From Bacillota bacterium (GTDB lineage: Bacteria > Bacillota > Clostridia > Christensenellales > CAG-138): 7,689 nucleotides of DNA. Location of the stretch: positions 1 to 7,689 of the forward strand of contig JAEWYO010000086.1 in the NCBI GenBank assembly GCA_023395595.1. Reading direction: 5' to 3'. Both the position numbers and the translations under genes were made by a program. Positions 1-5,025 of this stretch are shown piece after piece; position 1 is the stretch's first letter; the number at the start of each line of letters is the position of its first letter. The notes beneath the pieces were generated by a model. The model saw only the letters and a list, made by a program, of their open reading frames with translations, was not told where the DNA came from and ran no database searches.

Positions 1-237
1 CGCGTGGGCATCATCGCGGGAATCTGCGTTGCCCTCGCCGGAATCAACGTCAACGTCCTCGACATCTCCCAAACCATCCTCGGCGGCATGTTCACGATGG
101 TCATGCTCGTGGATATAAAGGAAGCAAGCGTCCCCTTCGGCGAAATCTCCAAGGTGCTGGACGCGGAAGGCGAGCGCCTCGGCATGACGATTCGCATCCA
201 GCGGGAAGACATCTTCAACGCCATGCACCGCATTTGA
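1..237 (+). CDS. ACT domain protein, UPF0237 family (5'-truncated)
   Basis: Seventy-eight residues are visible in frame from base 1 to the TGA at 235-237. The visible part starts RVGIIAGICVALA, which matches the first helix of a small ACT domain, followed by VNVLDISQTIL, the strand GMFTMVMLVDI and the end ERLGMTIRIQREDIFNAMHRI. UPF0237 proteins are about 90 residues long and begin with a short strand before the RVGIIA segment, so roughly ten residues should lie before the window. The GTG at base 4 is therefore an internal codon and not the start. ACT domains bind amino acids or other small ligands and dimerise; the family resembles the regulatory domain of GcvR, but its ligand is unknown. The next gene starts 12 bases after the stop and is the usual UPF0210 partner, so the two are very probably cotranscribed. 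Family assignment is firm; function is not known. Confidence 0.9.
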   Translation, partial: RVGIIAGICVALAGINVNVLDISQTILGGMFTMVMLVDIKEASVPFGEISKVLDAEGERLGMTIRIQREDIFNAMHRI

Positions 238-249
238 GGGAAAAATGAG

Positions 250-1608
250 ATGATCGACCGCAAAGAGATATTCGAAACCCAACACATGATCGACCGCGAG
301 CACCTCGACATCCGCACCATCACGATGGGAATTTCGCTGCGGGACTGCGCGGACGGCGACTATAAACGCGCGACACAGAAGATTTACGACAAGATCACCC
401 GTTGTGCCGAGCGGCTTGTGCCCGTTGGCGAGGAGATTGAGCGCGAGATGGGCATTCCCATCGTCAACAAGCGCATCTCCGTGACCCCGATGGCGCTGGT
501 TGCGGACGCGAGCGACACCGAGGATTATGTCCCCTTCGCGCTTGCAATGGATCGCGCGGCGAAGGAATGCGGCGTGAACTTCATCGGCGGGTTTTCCGCG
601 CTGGTGCAAAAAGGGTTCACGCGCGGAGACATGCGGCTGATTCGCTCGATTCCCGAAGCGCTGGCGCTCACGCAGTTCGTCTGCTCTTCCATCAACGTCG
701 CCTCCACACGCGCGGGCATCAATATGGACGCCGTGCGCCTGATGGGCGAAATCATCAAAGCCACCGCCGAACGCACCGCCGATCAGGACGGCCTCGGCTG
801 CGCGAAACTAGTCGTGTTCTGCAACGCGGTGGAGGACAACCCCTTCATGGCGGGCGCGTTCCACGGCGTGGGCGAGGCGGAGTGCGTCATCAACGTTGGC
901 GTCAGCGGGCCCGGCGTGGTCTGCCACGCGCTCAAGGACGTCAAGGGTCAGCCAATCGACGTGGTAGCCGAGACGGTGAAGAAAACGGCGTTTAAGGTCA
1001 CGCGCATGGGCCAGCTTATCGCGCGAGAGGCTTCCACGCGGCTGAACGTTCCGTTTGGCATTGTGGATCTGAGCCTCGCGCCAACCCCCGCGCAGGGGGA
1101 TTCCGTCGCGCGCATCCTAGAGGAGATGGGGCTGGAACGCTGCGGCACGCATGGAACAACCGCCGCGCTCGCGCTGCTCAACGACGCGGTGAAGAAGGGC
1201 GGCGTGATGGCAAGTTCGCAGGTTGGCGGGCTTTCCGGCGCGTTTATTCCGGTTTCGGAGGATGAGGGCATGATTGCCGCCGCGCAGGCGGGCACGCTGA
1301 CCATCGACAAACTGGAGGCGATGACCTGCGTCTGCTCCGTCGGGCTGGATATGATCGCGGTACCTGGAGACACGCCCGCTGAGACGCTGTCTGCAATCAT
1401 CGCGGACGAAGCCGCAATCGGCATGATCAACAACAAGACGACGGCTGTACGCATCATCCCCGCGCCCGGCAAACAGGTTGGCGATCTGGTAGAGATGGGC
1501 GGTTTGCTCGGCAGCGCGCCGGTGATGCCGGTGCATACCGAATCCAGCGCGGATTTCATCCATCGCGGCGGGCGTATTCCCGCGCCACTCAACGCCCTGC
1601 GGAACTAA
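250..1608 (+). CDS. UPF0210 / PFL-like family protein (DUF711)
   Basis: A 452-residue cytosolic protein of normal family length. The N-terminus carries the family signature EIFETQHMIDREHLDIRTITMGISL (residues 6-30, with DIRTITMGISL the core), and the body has the glycine- and alanine-rich segments GVSGPGVV, GTHGTTAAL and GGLSGAFIPVSEDEGM typical of UPF0210. The family has a solved member (pneumococcal SP0239), and its fold has been compared with the barrel of pyruvate formate-lyase-like enzymes. That is why databases call it PFL family; no glycyl-radical activity is established. The ATG at 250 is chosen because GAGGG at 236-240 sits nine bases upstream. The ATG at 245 is out of frame and meets a stop at once. 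No signal peptide or membrane segment is seen. Its pairing with the upstream ACT protein is conserved in many Firmicutes and suggests a ligand-regulated complex, which is inference. Confidence 0.95.
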   Translation: MIDRKEIFETQHMIDREHLDIRTITMGISLRDCADGDYKRATQKIYDKITRCAERLVPVGEEIEREMGIPIVNKRISVTPMALVADASDTEDYVPFALAMDRAAKECGVNFIGGFSALVQKGFTRGDMRLIRSIPEALALTQFVCSSINVASTRAGINMDAVRLMGEIIKATAERTADQDGLGCAKLVVFCNAVEDNPFMAGAFHGVGEAECVINVGVSGPGVVCHALKDVKGQPIDVVAETVKKTAFKVTRMGQLIAREASTRLNVPFGIVDLSLAPTPAQGDSVARILEEMGLERCGTHGTTAALALLNDAVKKGGVMASSQVGGLSGAFIPVSEDEGMIAAAQAGTLTIDKLEAMTCVCSVGLDMIAVPGDTPAETLSAIIADEAAIGMINNKTTAVRIIPAPGKQVGDLVEMGGLLGSAPVMPVHTESSADFIHRGGRIPAPLNALRN

Positions 1609-1631
1609 TTAAAAACACACAACGCAAGCAA

Positions 1632-1665
1632 ACAGCCCGCCGGAAGGCGGGCTGTGTTTGTTATG
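1632..1665. terminator. Hairpin terminator between convergent genes
   Basis: A perfect 10-bp stem pairs 1632-1641 (ACAGCCCGCC) with 1646-1655 (GGCGGGCTGT) around a GGAA tetraloop. It is followed on the plus strand by GTTTGTTATG, a modest T-rich tail. It lies 23 bases after the UPF0210 stop and 19 bases beyond the stop of the opposing thioesterase gene, so it can serve both. On the minus strand the bases directly after the stem are less T-rich (TTGCTTGCG, with TTTTT further on), so termination is probably better in the plus direction. Confidence 0.8.
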
Positions 1666-1674
1666 TGTTGCTTG

Positions 1675-2187
1675 TTATGCTTCCGGCAGGTCGATTTCGT
1701 CCGGATCGGTTTCGTAGGGGTAGCATTGCCAGCTTTCGCCGTTTGCCTCAAAGTCCGCAATGTCGCTGAGCTTGAGTTTCATGTACTTGGCGGTTGCGGT
1801 GACGGCGACTTCGCCGTTTGGCAGCAGGATTGCGCCTTCTCCGGTGAAGAGGCGGCGATTGTTTTCCACGACGCGGCCCGTGACGGTGATCTCGGTTCCA
1901 TACGGCACCGGCTTTTTGTAGCGAGTATTGATCTCCACCGTGACCGCCCAGGTGTCCAGCTCGGACACGTTGATCGCCCTGCCGATGGTCTCGTCCAGCA
2001 GCGCCGCGCTAACGCCGCCATGCAGGCGGCCGGGGTAGCTCTGGTGGTGCTCGCTGGGGGTCACCTTGGCAACGAGGGTACCGTCTTCCAATTCGAAAAA
2101 GTCGGTATGCAAGCCAAATGGATTATTCACACCGCAGACGAAGCAGCCTTTGCCCGCGTTGTGTTTTTTAACGACGTGTTTCTTCAT
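1675..2187 (-). CDS. PaaI/YigI-like hotdog-fold thioesterase
   Basis: A 170-residue cytosolic protein of the hotdog acyl-CoA thioesterase superfamily. It shows the N-terminal motif CFVCGVNNPFGL (residues 15-26), found in many PaaI-like proteins. The core motif LHGGVSAALLDE follows (residues 55-66), in which HGG contacts the acyl thioester and the acidic D65/E66 on the central helix are the likely catalytic or water-activating residues. The strands VTVEINTRYKKPVPYGTEITVTGRV and the C-terminal GEVAVTATAKYMKL complete the fold. The last 30 residues are acidic and carry no known motif. The expected reaction is hydrolysis of an acyl-CoA; chain length and substrate cannot be read from sequence. The gene starts 12 bases after the degV stop on the same strand, with only a weak AAGAAG before the ATG, which suggests translation following on from degV. 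C15 and C18 could bind a metal or be redox active, but nothing here tests that. Confidence 0.9.
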   Translation of the reverse strand: MKKHVVKKHNAGKGCFVCGVNNPFGLHTDFFELEDGTLVAKVTPSEHHQSYPGRLHGGVSAALLDETIGRAINVSELDTWAVTVEINTRYKKPVPYGTEITVTGRVVENNRRLFTGEGAILLPNGEVAVTATAKYMKLKLSDIADFEANGESWQCYPYETDPDEIDLPEA

Positions 2188-2199
2188 TTGAATCGCTTC

Positions 2200-3045
2200 T
2201 TATTTTTGCACAAAGAACAGCCCGAACGCATTCGGTCCGCCATGGCAGGCAACCGCCGCGCAGACGGAGAGCGGGATGATCTTCTTAAAATAATGCAGCG
2301 AGTCGATCTGTTCCATGAGGCTGTTCAGCAGCGCTTCGTCTTGAATCGCGTGCGAAATCATGACAACCTCCGGGTCCATCTGCTCGTGCTGGTCGAGCAT
2401 GGTGTCGATGAACTCCTTCAGCGCGCGCTTGTAGGTGCCCATGTATTTTTTGCCGACGACCAGCTTGCCATCGCGAATGTTGATACTCTGGCGGATCTGG
2501 AGCGCGCTTGCACCGAGGTAGGCCAGCGTGGAGCAGCGTCCGCCCTCGTGCAGGTATTCCAGTGTTTCGATGATGAAACTGCCGATGATCTTTTTCTGAT
2601 ATGCAACCAGATACTCGACGAGCTCCTTGGCAGGCATCGTGTCCTTCAGGCGAACCGCCTCCATCGCAAGCAGCGAACTGCCGCTGGAGATCGAGAGCGA
2701 ATCGATCACGTAGACATTCTCCATGTCGCTCGCTGCGGCAACCGCATTGGCATAGCAGCTCGACATGCCGGAACTCTTGGCGATGAAGATCACAGAATCA
2801 TGATTCTCCAAGCACTGCTTGAACAGTGTGGTATAATCGTTCGGGTTTGCCGCCGCGGTTTGGGGCAACTTTCTCGTTCTGCGGAAATAATCAAACAGAT
2901 CGCTCTGTTTCAGATCGGGATAATCCAGATAGTCCGTGTCGTCCATGCGAACATAGGACGCGCTGACTTCGATGCCATACTCACGCACCATATCGAGCGT
3001 CATGTCAAAGGTGCTGTCGGCCGCTATGCAAATTCGTTCCATCAT
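2200..3045 (-). CDS. DegV family fatty-acid-binding protein
   Basis: A 281-residue cytosolic protein with the full DegV layout. The N-terminal strand ends in ADST (residues 9-12). LPQTAAANP (60-68) fills the position of the usual LPTTSQPS loop, and AKSSGMSSCYANA (89-101) that of the SSGLSGTYQSA ligand motif. ETLEYLHEGGRCS (160-172) links the two lobes, and CHGGPNAFGLFF (267-278) is the C-terminal HTGPGALGL-type motif with H268. DegV proteins bind a long-chain fatty acid between two lobes, and in Firmicutes many act as FakB subunits that present the fatty acid to kinase FakA for phosphorylation. No FakA is in this window, so that role is inference. AGGAG lies 4 bases before the first ATG (3045) and 7 before the second (3042), so translation may begin at 3042, one residue shorter. 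The gene leads a two-gene unit with the thioesterase. Confidence 0.93.
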   Translation of the reverse strand: MMERICIAADSTFDMTLDMVREYGIEVSASYVRMDDTDYLDYPDLKQSDLFDYFRRTRKLPQTAAANPNDYTTLFKQCLENHDSVIFIAKSSGMSSCYANAVAAASDMENVYVIDSLSISSGSSLLAMEAVRLKDTMPAKELVEYLVAYQKKIIGSFIIETLEYLHEGGRCSTLAYLGASALQIRQSINIRDGKLVVGKKYMGTYKRALKEFIDTMLDQHEQMDPEVVMISHAIQDEALLNSLMEQIDSLHYFKKIIPLSVCAAVACHGGPNAFGLFFVQK

Positions 3046-3100
3046 GCTTCTCCTTGTTTGTTGATTGACCCGTTTGGGCGGGGGAATTGGATGTTACGCC

Positions 3101-3235
3101 GCTAGCGTAGAAAAATGTTAGCAAAATTCATGCAAAATTGAGCGCTGCATTGCTAGCATAGAGAAAAGTGTCAACAAAATTCATCCGAAATCGGGCGCTG
3201 CATTGCTAGCATAAAGAAAAAGGTTCAATAAAAAG
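3101..3235. repeat. Imperfect tandem repeat, period about 52 bp, 2.6 copies
   Basis: Copy 1 is 3101-3151 (51 bp), copy 2 is 3152-3204 (53 bp) and copy 3 is partial from 3205 to about 3235. Copies 1 and 2 align with about seven substitutions and two single-base gaps. Each copy starts with GCTAGC, and copies 1 and 2 share AAAATTCAT and end in GCGCTGCATT. GCTAGC is embedded in an 8-bp palindrome in every copy, CGCTAGCG in copy 1 and TGCTAGCA in copies 2 and 3, so the flanking bases changed together. A second small dyad also covaries: CAA-AA-TTG at 3133-3140 versus CCGA-AA-TCGG at 3185-3194. The block lies between the proposed degV promoter and the degV start, so it would be transcribed as leader. 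The function is unknown; operator array or RNA elements are the main options. Confidence 0.75.
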
Positions 3236-3254
3236 TAAATGATTTCAAGTTCTT

Positions 3255-3282
3255 ATTATACAGGAAAAAAGATCAATTACAA
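3255..3282 (-). promoter_or_regulatory. Probable sigma-A promoter for degV-thioesterase
   Basis: Read on the minus strand, a perfect TATAAT (plus-strand 3255-3260) is preceded by a 16-bp spacer and TTGTAA (plus-strand 3277-3282; four of six matches to TTGACA). Transcription would start near 3248 and leave a leader of about 200 nt before the degV ATG. That leader contains the tandem repeat at 3101-3235 and a small GC-rich CCCG/CGGG dyad at 3069-3082. I found no better promoter closer to the gene. Confidence 0.6.
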
Positions 3283-3463
3283 ATATTTTACCAATGTGAT
3301 TTGATTATAACAACCAACGTCACGTAAAAAACACCAGACTTATGCGAAAAAATCCTATATTCTTCCTGCGCTCTTTCCAAGTGCAACAGCGTGTGTTACC
3401 TTTATTTTGCCGGAATTCACAACAACCTAGACAAGCGAAAAACGGTATCCTATGGGAGCGAAT
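3283..3463 (+). promoter_or_regulatory. Upstream region of the asparaginase gene; promoter unclear
   Basis: AT-rich noncoding DNA between the degV promoter and the asparaginase start. A TATATT at 3356-3361 could be a -10 box, but the bases 16 to 18 upstream of it resemble no -35 hexamer. The clearest element is the ribosome binding site GGGAG at 3454-3458, five bases before the ATG at 3464. I see no riboswitch, tRNA or repeat in this stretch. Confidence 0.35.
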
Positions 3464-4465
3464 ATGAAAAAACTAATGATTTTGTCCACGGGTGGTACGA
3501 TCGCCTGCACGCAGACGGCGGAAGGGCTCATCCCAACACTGAGCGCGGACGATATCCTCGCCTATGCGCCGGAGGCAAAGCGCCTCGGCAAGATCGAAAC
3601 CAAGACGATTCTGAATCTCGACAGCTCAAATATTCAGCCGGAGGAATGGCGGCTCATCGCGGGTGCGGTGTTCGATTGCCTGCCGGACTACGATGGCATC
3701 GTGATTTTACACGGCACGGATACGATGGCGTATACCGCGAGCATGCTTTCCTTCATGCTGCGGCATGTCAACAAACCCGTGGTGATCACGGGTTCGCAGC
3801 TGCCCGTTGGGCACCCGCAAACGGACGCGAAAGCAAACCTGCGGGATGCGCTGATCACTGCCGCAAGCGGAATTGCCGGCGTGTTTGTGGTGTTTGATCG
3901 ACAGATCATGCTCGGCTGCCGCGTGGCAAAGGTGCGTACCACGAGCCAGAACGCGTTTGAGAGCATCAACCGCCTGCCGGTGGGCCGTGTGCGCCTGGGC
4001 AGGGTGCGGCTGATTGCTCCGCCGGAACAGTCGAAGGAAAAGCCCGCGCTGGATGACGCGATTGAACCAAACGTGTTTCTGCTCAAGCTCATTCCGGGTA
4101 CGCGGCCGGAGGTGTTTGACGACATCGCGAGGCTCGGTTATCGCGGCGTGGTGATCGAAGGGTTCGGCCTCGGCGGGCTGCATTGCCTGAGGCGAAACCT
4201 GCTGGAAGGCATTCAGAAGCTGATGGACGCAAATGTCGCGGTGCTGCTGACCACACAGTGCCGCTATGAGCCCAGCGACCCGACGGTCTATGAAACCGGG
4301 CGGCTCGCGCTGGAGCTCGGCATTCTGCAAGCCTACGACATGACGAGTGAATGCACGGTGACAAAGCTTATGTGGGTGCTGGCGCACGCGAACACACCGG
4401 CGGATGTCCGGCGGATGATGTACACAGACTTTTGCGGAGAAATTTCTCTCCCTGCAAATACATAA
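3464..4465 (+). CDS. Type I-like cytosolic L-asparaginase
   Basis: A 333-residue enzyme that should hydrolyse L-asparagine to aspartate and ammonia. The first catalytic threonine is T12 in STGGTIA (8-14). The second catalytic set is T85-D86 in LHGTDTMAY (82-90), with the lysine K156 in VAKVRTT. The substrate-contacting DSSNI is at 53-57, and the C-terminal lobe has TTQCRYEPSDPTVYETG and DMTSECTVTKLMW. There is no signal peptide, and the loop after T12 (TAEGLIPT) resembles cytosolic type I enzymes (GYIPV-like) more than the secreted type II form, so cytosolic AnsA-type is preferred. An in-frame ATG at 3452 would add MGAN, but the GGGAG ribosome site overlaps that codon and lies five bases before the ATG at 3464, so the later start (MKKLMILS) is chosen. 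The gene appears monocistronic, with its own terminator. A glutaminase side activity cannot be judged. Confidence 0.95.
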   Translation: MKKLMILSTGGTIACTQTAEGLIPTLSADDILAYAPEAKRLGKIETKTILNLDSSNIQPEEWRLIAGAVFDCLPDYDGIVILHGTDTMAYTASMLSFMLRHVNKPVVITGSQLPVGHPQTDAKANLRDALITAASGIAGVFVVFDRQIMLGCRVAKVRTTSQNAFESINRLPVGRVRLGRVRLIAPPEQSKEKPALDDAIEPNVFLLKLIPGTRPEVFDDIARLGYRGVVIEGFGLGGLHCLRRNLLEGIQKLMDANVAVLLTTQCRYEPSDPTVYETGRLALELGILQAYDMTSECTVTKLMWVLAHANTPADVRRMMYTDFCGEISLPANT

Positions 4466-4517
4466 AAACGCAATACAGCCTGCTTGCGCGGGCTGTATTG
4501 GTTTGGGATTCGTTTTT
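4464..4517. terminator. Bidirectional rho-independent terminator
   Basis: Bases 4471-4480 (CAATACAGCC) pair perfectly with 4491-4500 (GGCTGTATTG). The stem can extend inward through a T-G wobble and two GC pairs to a 4-base loop TTGC, for about 13 bp in all. On the plus strand GTTTGGGATTCGTTTTTT follows. On the minus strand CGTTTTTATG follows immediately, which is the more canonical tail. It begins just after the asparaginase stop and lies downstream of the convergent 69-residue gene, so it probably ends both transcripts. Confidence 0.85.
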
Positions 4518-4569
4518 TAAGTAATCTATTGAAGAAAAACGCGAATTGATTCGGTTGAATGAAAACGGA

Positions 4570-4779
4570 CTAAGAATTGATCTTTAAAAATTGCACCGTC
4601 TGTTCTTTCAGCGAAATCTTCCCGACCTGATAGCCAAACGGCAGCAGTTCTTTTTTAAAATTGAGAAACGAATGGTCAATCTCGAACCCCAGCACTTGCC
4701 GAATCTCGTCAAACGTCAGCCGAAACATTGGCTCTTCATGCGTCGCGATCGATGCCCAAAGCTGATCATATTTGCTCAT
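4570..4779 (-). CDS. Small protein of unknown function (69 aa)
   Basis: A 69-residue soluble protein, near neutral overall, beginning MSKYDQLWASIATHEEP, with a central LTFDEIRQVLGFEIDHSFLNFKKEL and a C-terminal YGYQVGKISLKEQTVQF-like strand segment (here FGYQVGKISLKEQTVQF). The pattern of KYDxLW, LTFDEI, LGFxIDHSFL and GYxVGKIS resembles small uncharacterised proteins I recall from Clostridia and other Firmicutes. I cannot attach a function; the helical LTFDEI-xxLG segment is reminiscent of small DNA-binding folds, but this is weak. Coding support comes from this family-like pattern, from the terminator directly downstream in the right orientation, and from a modest TGGAAA about eight bases before the ATG. 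No long antisense gene competes for the site. It is transcribed toward the asparaginase gene and away from the GH2 gene. Confidence 0.75.
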   Translation of the reverse strand: MSKYDQLWASIATHEEPMFRLTFDEIRQVLGFEIDHSFLNFKKELLPFGYQVGKISLKEQTVQFLKINS

Positions 4780-4829
4780 GTAATTTTTTCCACATCTTTT
4801 TCTCTAAATTTTTTCTCCAGATCGTTTTC

Positions 4830-4876
4830 ACAACATCTGTTTCTCTATCGTAACACGATAACCTGCCAGATGTTGT
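4830..4876. repeat. Nested inverted repeat (47 bp dyad)
   Basis: Outer arms ACAACATCTG (4830-4839) and CAGATGTTGT (4867-4876) are perfect 10-bp complements. Inside them, TATCGT (4846-4851) and ACGATA (4855-4860) form a 6-bp pair around AAC. The two unpaired spacers are both exactly six bases, so the whole element is symmetric about base 4853. An alternative pair, AACCTG (4860-4865) with CAGGTT (4877-4882), overlaps both arms and would exclude the main fold. It sits upstream of the GH2 promoter and within 55-100 bases of the start of the minus-strand 69-residue gene, so it could be a DNA operator for either gene or an RNA leader hairpin of the small gene. Confidence 0.7.
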
Positions 4877-4918
4877 CAGGTTTTGTGGAATATTTTACGA
4901 AAGTCGATCGTTTTGCGA

Positions 4919-4948
4919 TTGGAAAGCATTGGTAATCAATGGTATATT
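4919..4948 (+). promoter_or_regulatory. Probable extended -10 promoter of the GH2 gene
   Basis: TTGGAA at 4919-4924 (four of six matches to TTGACA) is followed by an 18-bp spacer and TATATT at 4943-4948 (five of six matches). The -10 is preceded by TGG, giving the TGn extended -10 form. Transcription would begin near 4955, leaving about 70 nt before the GH2 ATG. A short dyad CATTG-5-CAATG (4927-4941) lies inside the spacer and could be an operator half-site pair. Confidence 0.55.
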
Positions 4949-4951
4949 AAC

Positions 4952-4963
4952 AGCAGTACTGCT
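4952..4963. promoter_or_regulatory. Perfect 12-bp palindrome at the GH2 start-site region
   Basis: AGCAGTACTGCT is a perfect palindrome placed 4-15 bases after the proposed -10 box, so it would span the transcription start. Position and symmetry fit a repressor operator controlling the glycosidase gene. No regulator gene is in the window, and the motif is not a clear match to the LacI/CcpA-type consensus. Confidence 0.45.
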
Positions 4964-5025
4964 TATTTGAAAAATCATTCGAAATCACTTGGAATCATCC
5001 ATCTTACGTTGAGGAGAATACAACC

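Noticed and set aside
1654..3105. A 483-codon plus-strand open frame
   Set aside because: It is antisense to both the thioesterase and degV, which have clear family motifs. It has no recognisable domain and reflects the GC-rich codon use of those genes.
3169..3174. TTGACA on the minus strand within repeat copy 2 as a degV -35 box
   Set aside because: At spacers of 16 to 18 bp the downstream hexamers (CAATGC, AATGCA, ATGCAG) bear no resemblance to TATAAT. The promoter at 3255-3282 is much better.
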